The notes under the pieces are model-generated. The model made no database searches and was not told where the DNA came from. It worked only from the letters and a program-made list of their open reading frames with translations. A DNA stretch of 39,235 nucleotides, taken from NCBI RefSeq assembly GCF_024124745.1, contig NZ_JAMXRU010000020.1, forward strand, positions 1-39,235, in the 5' to 3' direction. Below are positions 7,222 to 15,575 of this stretch, one piece after another (position 1 is the stretch's first letter; the number at the start of each line of letters is the position of its first letter). A program made the position numbers and the translations under genes. The stretch is from Aeromicrobium sp. CnD17-E. Lineage in GTDB: Bacteria > Actinomycetota > Actinomycetes > Propionibacteriales > Nocardioidaceae.

Positions 7222-8466
7222 TCAGGCGAGGTCGTAGGCCCGCTCGCGGTGGAGGGCGGAGTCGAGGCCGCCCTCCTCGTGGTCGGGGTCGACGCGCAGC
7301 CCGATCGTCTTCTTCAGCACCAGCGCGATGACGAGGGTCAGCACGAAGGAGTACGCCAGCACCGCGCCGGCGGCGGTGGCCTGCACGCCGAGCAGGCGCA
7401 GCCCGCCGCCGTGGAGCAGACCGGCCTGGCCGCTGGGGGCGTCGGCGGTGGCGATCAGACCGACCATGAGCGTGCCGACCACGCCGCCGACGAGGTGCAC
7501 GCCGACGACGTCGAGGGAGTCGTCGTAGCCGAAGCGCTCCTTGAGGCCGAGGGCGAGCGGGCACACGATGCCGCCGGCGACGCCGACGAGGATCGCGCCC
7601 ATCGGGCTCACCGCGCCGCACGACGGGGTGATGGCGACGAGGCCCGCGATCGCGCCCGACGCCGCACCCATGGTCGTGGCGTGGCCGTCGCGGACGATCT
7701 CGACACCGAGCCAGGCGAGCATCGCGGCGCACGTGGCGACGAAGGTCGTCAGCATGACGACCGAGGCGTTGTGGCCGGCGGCGAGCGCGGAGCCGCCGTT
7801 GAAGGCGTACCAGCCGGCCCACAGCAGACCGGCGCCCAGCAGGGTCAGCGGCAGGTTGTGCGGACGCGGTGCGGTGCCCCACGTGCGCCGCTTGCCGAGG
7901 ACGATGGCGATGGCGAGCGCCGCCGCACCGGAGTTGATGTGCACGGCGGTGCCGCCGGCGTAGTCGACCGCCTTCAGCTTGTTCGCGATCCAGCCGCCCA
8001 CCGTCGAGCCGTCCGTCGCGTCGAAGGCGAAGACCCAGTGCGCGACGGGGAAGTAGACCAGCACCGCCCAGACGGCGGCGAAGACCATCCAGCTGCTGAA
8101 CTTCATGCGGTCCGCCGCGGCGCCGGAGATGATCGCGACCGTGATCGCCGCGAACAGCGCCTGGAAGACGGCGAAGAGCGCGAGCGGCAGCGCGGTGTCC
8201 TTCTCGGTGAGCACCCCGCCGAGCCCGGCGAACTCGGTGACGTTGCCGAGCAGCCCGGCGCCCCCGTACGAGTCGCCGAACACCATCGAGTAGCCGAACA
8301 GCACCCAGAGGATGCCGACGACGGCGACGGCGCCGAACGTCATCACCATCATGTTGAGGCTGCTCTTGACGCTGACCATGCCCCCGTAGAAGAGCGCCAG
8401 TCCCGGCACCATCATCGTCAGACCGATGATGCAGCTCAGGATGAAGGCGGTGGTGCCTGTGTCCAT
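7222..8466 (-). CDS. amtB: ammonium transporter, Amt family
   Basis: Amt channels conduct ammonium, and methylammonium, across the inner membrane. The protein is 414 residues, with about 11 membrane helices. The conserved pore histidines are present in GGTAVHINSG (H176) and VVGVHLVGG (H324). The cytoplasmic tail GLRVDPDHEEGGLDSALHRERAY is the canonical PII/GlnK-regulated end. The second ATG (8464-8466) is preferred because AGGAG lies 8 nt upstream; the ATG at 8472 is only 2 nt from it. The gene is divergent from the glutamine synthetase-like operon across 321 bp of regulatory DNA, so it may feed ammonium or methylammonium into that pathway. No glnK or glnD follows it. Confidence 0.93.
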   Translation of the reverse strand: MDTGTTAFILSCIIGLTMMVPGLALFYGGMVSVKSSLNMMVMTFGAVAVVGILWVLFGYSMVFGDSYGGAGLLGNVTEFAGLGGVLTEKDTALPLALFAVFQALFAAITVAIISGAAADRMKFSSWMVFAAVWAVLVYFPVAHWVFAFDATDGSTVGGWIANKLKAVDYAGGTAVHINSGAAALAIAIVLGKRRTWGTAPRPHNLPLTLLGAGLLWAGWYAFNGGSALAAGHNASVVMLTTFVATCAAMLAWLGVEIVRDGHATTMGAASGAIAGLVAITPSCGAVSPMGAILVGVAGGIVCPLALGLKERFGYDDSLDVVGVHLVGGVVGTLMVGLIATADAPSGQAGLLHGGGLRLLGVQATAAGAVLAYSFVLTLVIALVLKKTIGLRVDPDHEEGGLDSALHRERAYDLA

Positions 8467-8513
8467 GTCCATGTCTCCTGCTGTGGCCCGCACTCCCGCG
8501 GGCGTCTCAGCAC

Positions 8514-8530
8514 AGTGGACTCTGTCTACT
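8514..8530. promoter_or_regulatory. imperfect inverted repeat upstream of amtB
   Basis: AGTGGAC (8514-8520), TCT, GTCTACT (8524-8530) is a 7-3-7 repeat with one mismatch. The half-site GTCTACT is shared with the perfect dyad at 8701-8719, but the half-sites are in opposite order. It lies 48-64 bp before the amtB start, so one regulator could control both divergent genes. The rest of the 8467-8787 gap shows nothing else that I recognise. Confidence 0.45.
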
Positions 8531-8700
8531 TTGCGTTGACATGACGTCGACGTAACAACGTTGCGTCGCACAACCTGGACCGCCTTCCCGATGCCCGGAG
8601 CGACCCGCTGCGCCGCCCCGTCTCGCCGCGACGGCCCCGTCCCGGCCGCTGGCCGTCACGGACTTCTCACGCTCGGGAAACACGTCCGTCATCTGGGTTC

Positions 8701-8719
8701 TGTCTACTCGAAGTAGACA
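8701..8719. promoter_or_regulatory. perfect dyad overlapping the putative -35 of the glutamine synthetase-like operon
   Basis: TGTCTACTCGAAGTAGACA is an 8-3-8 perfect inverted repeat 69 bp before the ATG of the type III glutamine synthetase gene. Its right arm ends in TAGACA (8714-8719), a fair -35 hexamer; TAGGCT (8738-8743) 18 bp later could be the -10. A protein bound here would therefore compete with or contact RNA polymerase. The likeliest local regulator is the XRE-cupin protein encoded at the end of this operon. Confidence 0.6.
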
Positions 8720-8787
8720 AAGATTCACGCCAGTGGATAGGCTCGCGACGAGGGCCTCGCACCGGCGCGGCACCCCCGAGGAGCAGC

Positions 8788-10110
8788 ATGACCAGCACCG
8801 CATCCCCCCTGGCGACCCTGGCCAAGGAGAGCGAGACGACGTTCATCCTGGCCCTGTTCGTCGACCTCACCGGCAAGCCCTGCGCCAAGCTGGTGCCCGT
8901 CGAGGCCGTCGAGGAGCTCGCCCGCGAGGGCGTCGGCTTCGCCGGCTACGCCGCGGGAGCGATGGGCCAGGAGCCCAAGGACCCCGACATCATGGCGATC
9001 CCCGACCCGGCCTCGTTCACGCCGGTGCCGTTCGTCAAGGAGGGCCTCGCCCTCGTGCACTGCGACCCCCACGTGGAGGGCGAGCCGTGGCGCTTCGCCC
9101 CGCGCGTGATCCTGCGTCGCATGATCGAGCGCGCCGCCCAGCGCGACCTGTCGGTCTACCTCGGTGCCGAGATCGAGTACTTCCTCGTGGCGAAGGACGA
9201 GCGCGGGGCCCTCGTCACCGCCGACCCCTCCGACGCCGCCGCCCGCCCCTGCTACGACGCGCGTGGCGTGACCCGCATGTTCGACCACCTCGCGTCGGTC
9301 TCGACCGCGATGAACCAGCTCGGCTGGGGCAACTACGCCAACGACCACGAGGACGGCAACGGCCAGTTCGAGCAGAACTTCGACTACGCCGACGTGCTCA
9401 CGACGGCCGACCGCGTGATCACCGCGCGCTACCTGATCTCGATGCTCGCCGAGCAGCGCGGCATGACCGCGACGTTCATGCCGAAGCCGTTCGGCGACCG
9501 CACCGGCAGCGGGCTGCACATGCACCTGTCGCTCTGGAAGGACGACGAGCCGCTCTTCCCCGCGGCCGACGACCCGCGCGGCCTCGGCCTGTCGGAGCTG
9601 GCCTACCAGGCGATCGCCGGCGTCCTCGAGCACGCCAGCGCCCTGCAGGCGCTCGTCGCGCCGACCGTCAACTCCTACAAGCGCACCGGCGCGGTCGCGA
9701 CGACGTCGGGTGCGTCGTGGGCGCCGCGCGTGCCCACCTACGGCGGCAACGACCGCACCCACCTGGTGCGCGTGCCCGACGGCAACCGCATCGAGCTGCG
9801 CGGCGGCGACGGCTCCGCCAACCCGTACCTGGCGGCCGCCGGCGCGATCGGCGCGGTGCTCGACGGCGTCGAGCGTCGCCTCGACCCCGGTGCTCCCGGC
9901 GGCAGCGACGACGCCGACCGTGCGCCCCTCCCGCTCACCCTCCTGCACGCGGTCGAGGCCCTGGAGGCCGACGCGGCCGTGTCGGGCGTGCTCGACAGCG
10001 TCGGCCCCGACGTGGCCCGCTACTTCGCCGACCTCAAGCGCGAGGAGTTCTTCACCTGGCACAGCCAGGTGAGCGCCTGGGAGGTCGACCACTACCTGAC
10101 GGCCTTCTGA
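8788..10110 (+). CDS. glnT: type III glutamine synthetase / gamma-glutamylmethylamide synthetase-like
   Basis: ATP-dependent ligase joining glutamate to ammonia or a small amine. It has 440 residues. Glutamine synthetase motifs are seen: GAEIEYF (126-132, metal-binding Glu), NGQFEQNFDY (191-200), HMHLSLW (244-250), NSYKRTG (295-301) and the ATP/phosphate loop RGGDGSANPYL (338-348). The GlnT/GMAS subfamily is suggested by length and by its partners: a class II amidotransferase, a GXGXG protein and an FMN protein follow immediately, as with N-methylglutamate synthase genes (also called glxBCD). The ATG at 8788 has GAGGAG upstream. The true amine substrate cannot be read from the sequence; ordinary glutamine synthesis is the alternative. 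Confidence 0.88.
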   Translation: MTSTASPLATLAKESETTFILALFVDLTGKPCAKLVPVEAVEELAREGVGFAGYAAGAMGQEPKDPDIMAIPDPASFTPVPFVKEGLALVHCDPHVEGEPWRFAPRVILRRMIERAAQRDLSVYLGAEIEYFLVAKDERGALVTADPSDAAARPCYDARGVTRMFDHLASVSTAMNQLGWGNYANDHEDGNGQFEQNFDYADVLTTADRVITARYLISMLAEQRGMTATFMPKPFGDRTGSGLHMHLSLWKDDEPLFPAADDPRGLGLSELAYQAIAGVLEHASALQALVAPTVNSYKRTGAVATTSGASWAPRVPTYGGNDRTHLVRVPDGNRIELRGGDGSANPYLAAAGAIGAVLDGVERRLDPGAPGGSDDADRAPLPLTLLHAVEALEADAAVSGVLDSVGPDVARYFADLKREEFFTWHSQVSAWEVDHYLTAF

Positions 10111-10148
10111 GCCGCCCCACCCCTGACGCACCTCGAAGGAGACACCCC

Positions 10149-11045
10149 ATGTGCGGCATCGTCGGACTCCACCTCCGCAACCCCGACCTGTACCCCCGAC
10201 TCGGTGAGCTGCTCACCGGCATGCTCTGCGAGATGGAGGACCGCGGCGCGGACTCCGCAGGGGTCGCCGTCTACGGCGACCCGACGTGGGCCCCGCCCGG
10301 CACGGCCACCGTCTCGGTCCTGGCCGACGGCATCGACGTGACCGCCCTCGCCGAGGAGCTCACGGCAGCCGTGGGCAGCGACGTCGACGTCACGACCGCC
10401 GGCCCGACGCTGCTCGTGCACGCGGAGGTCGACGCCTCCGCGCTCGCCGCGGCGGTGCGCGCGACGGCGCCGGACGCGCTGGTCATCGGCTTCGGCGAGG
10501 ACCTCGCCGTGCTCAAGGGCGTCGGCCGTCCGCGCGACCTCGCCGCGGCCTTCGGCCTGCCGTCCGCGCAGGGCTGGCAGGGCGTCGGGCACACGCGCAT
10601 GGCCACCGAGTCGGCCGTGACGCCCGCGGGCAGCCACCCCTACGCCGTCGGGCCCGACCAGTGCATGGTGCACAACGGCTCGTTCCACAACTACCCGACG
10701 ATCCGCCGCGAGCTCGAGGCGCGCGGCGTCCGGTTCGACTCGGCGAACGACACCGAGGTGGGCGCCCGCTTCGTCGCCCAGTGCCTCGAGGACGGCCTCG
10801 ACGTGGAGACCGCGCTCAAGGAGCTGTGCCGCACGTTCGACGGCTTCTACACGCTGCTCGTCTCGAACCGCGACTCCTTCGCCGTCGTGCGCGACGCCAT
10901 CGCGTGCAAGCCGGCCGTGGTCGCCGAGACCGACGACTGGGTCGCGATGGCGTCGGAGTACCGCGCGCTCGTCGACCTGCCCGGCATCGAGTCGGCCCGC
11001 CTGTTCGAGCCGGAGCCGGAGCGGATCTACGCATGGACCCGCTGA
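10149..11045 (+). CDS. mgsA: class II glutamine amidotransferase, MgsA/GlxB-like subunit
   Basis: The 298-residue protein starts MCGIVGLH. Once Met1 is removed, Cys2 becomes the N-terminal nucleophile of Ntn-type glutaminases. Further family segments are GHTRMATES, VHNGSFHNYPTIRRELEARG, NDTEVGARF and a C-terminal DDWVAMASEYRAL. It corresponds to the amidotransferase domain of glutamate synthase as a free-standing subunit. In the N-methylglutamate pathway the equivalent subunit handles gamma-glutamylmethylamide and passes the amine on. The start has AAGGAG upstream. About 110 central residues (about 45-155) are insert-like compared with PurF-type domains. It lies between glnT (38 bp gap) and the GXGXG subunit. 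Confidence 0.85.
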   Translation: MCGIVGLHLRNPDLYPRLGELLTGMLCEMEDRGADSAGVAVYGDPTWAPPGTATVSVLADGIDVTALAEELTAAVGSDVDVTTAGPTLLVHAEVDASALAAAVRATAPDALVIGFGEDLAVLKGVGRPRDLAAAFGLPSAQGWQGVGHTRMATESAVTPAGSHPYAVGPDQCMVHNGSFHNYPTIRRELEARGVRFDSANDTEVGARFVAQCLEDGLDVETALKELCRTFDGFYTLLVSNRDSFAVVRDAIACKPAVVAETDDWVAMASEYRALVDLPGIESARLFEPEPERIYAWTR

Positions 11046-11086
11046 CCGCGACGCCCACCCCGACCTCCGACCCGAAGGACCCCATC

Positions 11087-11776
11087 ATGGCCGCCACGCT
11101 CGAGCTCGACCTCGCCGTCAGCACCCTCCGCGAGGTCAACGCACGCCTGCACGACCCCGACCTCGGTGCCGACGACGTCGTCGTCACGCACCCGGCCGGT
11201 CGGCACAGCGTCGCGGTCGGGCTGAACCGCCCGATGACCGTGACCGTCAAGGGCCACGTCGGCTACTACGCGGCCGGCATGAACCAGTCGGCCGACGTCG
11301 TCGTCGAGGGCAACGTGGGCGTCGGGGTGGCCGAGAACATGATGAGCGGCTCGGTGTGGGTGAAGGGCAGCGCGTCGCAGTCGGCGGGCGCCACCGCCCA
11401 CGGCGGGCTGCTGGTCGTCGAGGGCGACGCGGCCGCCCGCTGCGGCATCTCGATGAAGGGCGTCGACATCGTCGTCGGCGGCAGCATCGGCCACATGAGC
11501 GCCTTCATGGCGCAGGCCGGCCGGCTCGTCGTCCGCGGCGACGCCGGCGACGCGCTCGGCGACTCCATCTACGAGGCCCGGATCTACGTGCGCGGCACGG
11601 TCGCGTCGCTGGGCGCCGACTGCGTGGCCAAGGAGATGCGGCCCGAGCACCACGAGGAGCTCGCGACGCTGCTCAAGAGCGCCGGCTACGAGGACGACGA
11701 CACCCACGCCTACACGCGCTACGGCTCCGCGCGCAGCCTCTACCACTTCCACGTCGACAACACGTCGGCCTACTGA
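11087..11776 (+). CDS. mgsB: GXGXG-repeat subunit, glutamate synthase alpha C-terminal type (MgsB/GlxC-like)
   Basis: The 229-residue protein corresponds to the structural right-handed beta-helix at the C-terminus of large glutamate synthases. It shows serial turns: VKGHVGYYAAGMNQSADVVVEGNVGVGVAENMMSG, VKGSASQSAGATAHGGLLVVEGDAAARCG and VGGSIGHMSAFMAQAGRLVVRGDAGDALGDSIYE. It has no catalytic residues of its own and should assemble with the amidotransferase and FMN subunits. The ATG at 11087 has AAGGA upstream; an in-frame ATG at 11033 would add 18 residues and overlap the previous gene. The 17-bp gap to the next gene supports a co-translated complex. Confidence 0.85.
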   Translation: MAATLELDLAVSTLREVNARLHDPDLGADDVVVTHPAGRHSVAVGLNRPMTVTVKGHVGYYAAGMNQSADVVVEGNVGVGVAENMMSGSVWVKGSASQSAGATAHGGLLVVEGDAAARCGISMKGVDIVVGGSIGHMSAFMAQAGRLVVRGDAGDALGDSIYEARIYVRGTVASLGADCVAKEMRPEHHEELATLLKSAGYEDDDTHAYTRYGSARSLYHFHVDNTSAY

Positions 11777-11793
11777 CACCGAGGGCAGCCACC

Positions 11794-13125
11794 ATGACCC
11801 AGTACCGCACGCAGCCGCGCACGTCGGCGACCTTCGACCCGGCGACCATCGCGGAGATCCAGCGCGCCGCCGACACCGGCATCTACGACATCCGCGGCTG
11901 GGGCGCCAAGCGTGCCCTGCCGCACTTCGACGACCTGCTGTTCCTGGGTGCGAGCATGTCGCGCTACCCGCTCGAGGGCTACCGGGAGCGCTGCGGCACC
12001 GACGTCGTGCTCGGCGACCGGCACGCGAAGTACCCCCTGCACCTCGAGACGCCCGTGACGATCGCCGGCATGAGCTTCGGCGCGCTGTCGGGCCGGGCCA
12101 AGGCGGCGCTGGGTCGCGGCGCCAGCGAGGTGGGCACGTCGACGACGACCGGCGACGGCGGCATGACGCCGGAGGAGCGCAGCCAGAGCAAGCACCTCGT
12201 CTACCAGTACCTGCCGTCGCGCTACGGCATGAACCCCGACCACCTGCGCCAAGCCGACGCGATCGAGGTCGTGCTGGGCCAGGGGGCCAAGCCCGGAGGC
12301 GGCGGCATGCTGCTCGGGCAGAAGATCACCGAACGGGTCGCCCAGATGCGCACGCTGCCGCAGGGCGTCGACCAGCGCAGCGCGTCGCGCCACCCCGACT
12401 GGACGGGCCCGGACGACCTGACGATCAAGATCGGCGAGCTGCGCGAGATCACCGACTGGGAGAAGCCCGTCTACGTCAAGGTCGGCGCCACGCGCACCTA
12501 CTACGACGTGAAGCTGGCGGTGCACGCCGGCGCCGACGTCGTCGTGGTCGACGGCATGCAGGGCGGGACGGCCGCCACGCAGGAGGTGTTCATCGAGCAC
12601 GTCGGCATCCCCACGCTCGCGGCGATCCCGCAGGCCGTCCAGGCGCTGCAGGAGCTCGGCGTCCACCGCAAGGTGCAGCTGATCGTCTCCGGCGGGATCC
12701 GCACGGGCGCCGACGTGGCGAAGGCGATGGCCCTCGGGGCCGACGCGGTCGCGATCGGCACCGCCGCCCTGGTCGCGCTCGGCGACAACGACCCGCGCTG
12801 GCAGGCCGACTACGAGGCCCTCGGCACGAGTGCCGGGGCCTACGACGACTTCCAGGAGGGCAGGGACCCTGCCGGCATCACGACGCAGGACCCCGAGCTG
12901 CAGCAGCGGCTCGACCCGGTCGAGGGCGGTCGCCGGCTCGCGAACTACCTGCGCGTGCTGACGATGGAGGCGCAGACCATCGCACGCGCGTGCGGCAAGG
13001 CGCACCTGCAGCACCTCGAGCCCGAGGACCTCGTCGCCATCACCATCGAGGCCGCCGCGATGGCGAGGGTGCCGCTCGCGGGCACGTCGTGGGTCCCGGG
13101 CCAGACCGCAGGCGGGTCCTGGTGA
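11794..13125 (+). CDS. mgsC: FMN-binding glutamate synthase domain protein (MgsC/GlxD-like)
   Basis: Catalytic flavin subunit of 443 residues. It resembles the FMN domain of glutamate synthase: GMSFGALSGRAKAALGRGA, TTGDGGMTPEERSQ, GQGAKPGGGGMLLGQKI, KVGATRTYYDVKLAVHAGADVVVVDGMQGGT and the FMN-phosphate loop SGGIRTGADVAKAMALGADAVAIGTAAL. The cysteine cluster that binds [3Fe-4S] in true glutamate synthase is not seen after this loop; the protein instead continues GDNDPRWQADYEALGTSAGAYDDFQEGRDPAGITTQ, as in the stand-alone subfamily. Its stop overlaps the GTG of the FAD oxidoreductase. Expected reaction: reductive transfer of an amine from a glutamyl amide to 2-oxoglutarate, or N-methylglutamate formation. 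Confidence 0.85.
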   Translation: MTQYRTQPRTSATFDPATIAEIQRAADTGIYDIRGWGAKRALPHFDDLLFLGASMSRYPLEGYRERCGTDVVLGDRHAKYPLHLETPVTIAGMSFGALSGRAKAALGRGASEVGTSTTTGDGGMTPEERSQSKHLVYQYLPSRYGMNPDHLRQADAIEVVLGQGAKPGGGGMLLGQKITERVAQMRTLPQGVDQRSASRHPDWTGPDDLTIKIGELREITDWEKPVYVKVGATRTYYDVKLAVHAGADVVVVDGMQGGTAATQEVFIEHVGIPTLAAIPQAVQALQELGVHRKVQLIVSGGIRTGADVAKAMALGADAVAIGTAALVALGDNDPRWQADYEALGTSAGAYDDFQEGRDPAGITTQDPELQQRLDPVEGGRRLANYLRVLTMEAQTIARACGKAHLQHLEPEDLVAITIEAAAMARVPLAGTSWVPGQTAGGSW

Positions 13126-14303
13126 GCGCGTCGCGCGCCGTCGTCGTCGGCGGTGGGCTGATCGGGCTGTCGATCGCGCGGGCGCTCACGGAGCGGGGGC
13201 TCACCGACGTGCTCGTGCTGGAGCGCGGGCTCCTCGCGAGCGGCGGCACCGGGAAGTCGAGCGGCATCGTGCGGGCGCACTACGGGGTGCCGTCGATCGC
13301 CGCGATGGCCTGGCGCAGCCTGCCCGTCTTCGAGGCGCTCGGCGCCGAGGTCGGGTTCCGCCAGGTCGGCTACACCGTGGTGGTCGGCGAGGAGAACGCC
13401 GGACCGTTGAAGGACAACACGGCCATGCACCAGGGCCTCGGCATCGAGGTCGACCTCGTCGACCCCGACCAGGTCGAGGCGCTGTGGCCGATGATGAACG
13501 TCGACGACGTGGCGCTCGGCGCCTACGAGCCGCGCGGCGGGTTCGCCGACGCGACCCAGCTGGCGCTGCACTACGGGCAGCGGGCCCGTGCCCACGGCGC
13601 GCGGGTGCGCCAGAACGCCCCGGTGGCGCGGATCGTCACGTCGGGGAGTCGGGTGACGGGGGTCGAGCTGGCCGACGGCGAGGTGGTGGAGGCCGACCTG
13701 GTCGTCGTCGCCGCGGGATGGTGGTCCGCCCGGCTCCTCGCCGACCTCGGCGTGGACTTCCCGGTCGAGGCGTACCGCTCGGAGCTGCTCGTCGTCGACA
13801 CCGGCGAGCCGCTGCCCGACCTGCCCGTCGTCTCGGACCTCGTCAGCCTGCAGTACTGCCGCCTCGAGGGGTCCGGGCAGTTCCTCGTGGGCAACAGCGA
13901 CCACGCCGACTTCGGCCGCAAGCTCGTCGACCCCGACCACTACTCCAACCACGCGAGCGACGCGAGCCTCGAGGCCTACGCCGAGAAGCTGCTGCACCGG
14001 TTCCCCGGCTTTCCCGATCCCTCGGTCACGCACACGTACGCGGGCGTCTACGACGTCCCGCCCGACTGGAACCCGGTCATCGGCCCCGTCGGCGACGTCG
14101 ACGGCCTCGTGCTCGCGGCGGGCTTCGCCGGGCACGGCTTCAAGATCAGCCCCGCGGTCGGCGACCTCGTGGCCGACCTCGTGCTCGAGGGCGACAGCAC
14201 CGACCCCGACGTGCCCGCGTCGAACTTCCGGCTGTCGCGCTTCGCCGAGGGCGACCTCCTGACCAGCCTGCACCCGTACGTCGGGGCGGGGGAGATGCGG
14301 TGA
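13122..14303 (+). CDS. FAD-dependent oxidoreductase, DAO / sarcosine oxidase beta-like
   Basis: Predicted amine or N-methyl amino acid oxidoreductase of 393 residues. The N-terminal ADP-binding fold AVVVGGGLIGLSIARALTERG is followed by TGKSSGIVRAHYG, where many DAO proteins contact the flavin. The C-terminal FAGHGFKISPAVGDLVADLVL is the standard second FAD segment. In proteobacteria N-methylglutamate dehydrogenase is a four-subunit MgdABCD enzyme; here only this one subunit is present, so it would need to work alone or with partners elsewhere. The GTG at 13122 overlaps the previous stop (GTGA), and its own stop overlaps the next GTG. Sarcosine or another secondary amine is an alternative substrate. 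Confidence 0.82.
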   Translation: MSASRAVVVGGGLIGLSIARALTERGLTDVLVLERGLLASGGTGKSSGIVRAHYGVPSIAAMAWRSLPVFEALGAEVGFRQVGYTVVVGEENAGPLKDNTAMHQGLGIEVDLVDPDQVEALWPMMNVDDVALGAYEPRGGFADATQLALHYGQRARAHGARVRQNAPVARIVTSGSRVTGVELADGEVVEADLVVVAAGWWSARLLADLGVDFPVEAYRSELLVVDTGEPLPDLPVVSDLVSLQYCRLEGSGQFLVGNSDHADFGRKLVDPDHYSNHASDASLEAYAEKLLHRFPGFPDPSVTHTYAGVYDVPPDWNPVIGPVGDVDGLVLAAGFAGHGFKISPAVGDLVADLVLEGDSTDPDVPASNFRLSRFAEGDLLTSLHPYVGAGEMR

Positions 14304-15565
14304 CCGGCGTCGCCGCGTCGTCGGTGCGGTCCCGCCGACCTGCCAGCGTCGCGTCGCTCCTGGCCGACGTGCGCGACGTCGGTCGCGACCCGCGGCGCGG
14401 CGGCTACTCGCGGTTCGCGTACACGCCCGCCGAGCTCGAGCTGCGCACGTGGTTCGAGGCGGAGGCGGCGCGACGCTCGCTCGACGTCGTCACCGACCGC
14501 AACGGCATCCTCTGGGCGTGGCGGCCCGGGCCGGGCGGGTCGCTCGACGACGCCGTCGTGACCGGCAGCCACCTCGACTCGGTCCCCGGTGGTGGCGAGT
14601 TCGACGGACCGCTCGGCGTCGCGTCGGCCTTCGCGGCGCTGGACCTCCTCGACGCCCGCGACGTCGGCGGCGAGCGCCCGCTGGCGGTCGTCGCGTTCCC
14701 GGAGGAGGAGGGCGGCCGGTTCGGGCGGGCCTGCCTCGGCTCGCAGCTGATGACGGGCGAGCAGGACCCCGACCGGGTGCTCGGCCTGCTGGACGCCGAC
14801 GGCACGTCGCTCGCGGACGTCCTCACCGGTGCCGGCCTCGACCCCGTGCACCTCGGCCGCGACGAGGAGGCGCTGCGCCGCATCGGCGTGTTCGTCGAGC
14901 TGCACGTCGAGCAGGGGCGCGGTCTCGTCGACCTCGACCAGCCGGTCGCCGTCGCCTCCTCGATCCTCGGCCACGGTCGCTGGCGGCTCACCGTCACGGG
15001 AGAGGGGAACCACGCCGGCGCGACGCTCATGGCCGACCGGCGCGACCCGATGGTCGCCGCCGCCCAGGTGGTGGTCGCGGTCCGCGACCTGGCCCGCAGC
15101 CGGCCCGACGCGCGGGCGACGGTCGGCCGCCTGCAGCCCGTGCCGGGCGGCACGAACGTCATCGCGTCGCGCGTCGACCTCTGGCTCGACGTGCGCCACC
15201 CCGACGACGACGTCACGCGCGCGCTCGTCGCACAGGTCCTCGAGTCCGCGCACGCCGTGTGCGCGGCGGAGGGCTGCGCCGTGGAGCTGGTCGAGGAGTC
15301 CTACAGCGGGCAGGTCCGCTTCGACGCAGGTCTGCGCGACCGGCTGCGCGGCGTGCTGCCCGACGCGCCGGTGCTGGCGACGGGGGCGGGGCACGACGCC
15401 GGCGTCCTCGCGGCGCACGTCCCGTCGGCGATGCTCTTCACGCGCAACCCCACCGGGGTCTCCCACTCCCCGGAGGAGCACGTCGACGACGCGGACGCCG
15501 AGGCCGGTGCGGCCGCCCTCGCCGACGTGCTGCAGGACCTGCTGGTGCCGCGGGAGCACCGCTAG
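14300..15565 (+). CDS. M20-family Zn-dependent amidohydrolase (N-carbamoylase/allantoate amidohydrolase type)
   Basis: The 421-residue dinuclear metallohydrolase belongs to the family that splits N-carbamoyl amino acids, allantoate or ureidoglycine. Metal-site residues are visible: H91 in GSHLDSVPGGG, D102 in FDGPLGV, E136/E137 in FPEEEGGRFG, H202 in ELHVEQG and a late histidine in GVSHSPEEH. The dimerisation-domain segments GEGNHAGATLMADRRDP and PGGTNVIASRVDLWLDVRHPD are also typical. The GTG at 14300 overlaps the oxidoreductase stop. Its place between the oxidoreductase and the regulator suggests that it prepares a substrate, or releases ammonia, for the same pathway. The substrate cannot be read directly. 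Confidence 0.85.
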   Translation: MTGVAASSVRSRRPASVASLLADVRDVGRDPRRGGYSRFAYTPAELELRTWFEAEAARRSLDVVTDRNGILWAWRPGPGGSLDDAVVTGSHLDSVPGGGEFDGPLGVASAFAALDLLDARDVGGERPLAVVAFPEEEGGRFGRACLGSQLMTGEQDPDRVLGLLDADGTSLADVLTGAGLDPVHLGRDEEALRRIGVFVELHVEQGRGLVDLDQPVAVASSILGHGRWRLTVTGEGNHAGATLMADRRDPMVAAAQVVVAVRDLARSRPDARATVGRLQPVPGGTNVIASRVDLWLDVRHPDDDVTRALVAQVLESAHAVCAAEGCAVELVEESYSGQVRFDAGLRDRLRGVLPDAPVLATGAGHDAGVLAAHVPSAMLFTRNPTGVSHSPEEHVDDADAEAGAAALADVLQDLLVPREHR

Positions 15566-15575
15566 GATCGCCCGC

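Noticed and set aside
6745-8544. A 599-codon open frame on the plus strand starting inside tRNA-Thr
   Set aside because: It covers the tRNA, the 78-bp repeats and the palindromes and runs antisense to the clear amtB gene. It is a GC-rich shadow frame.
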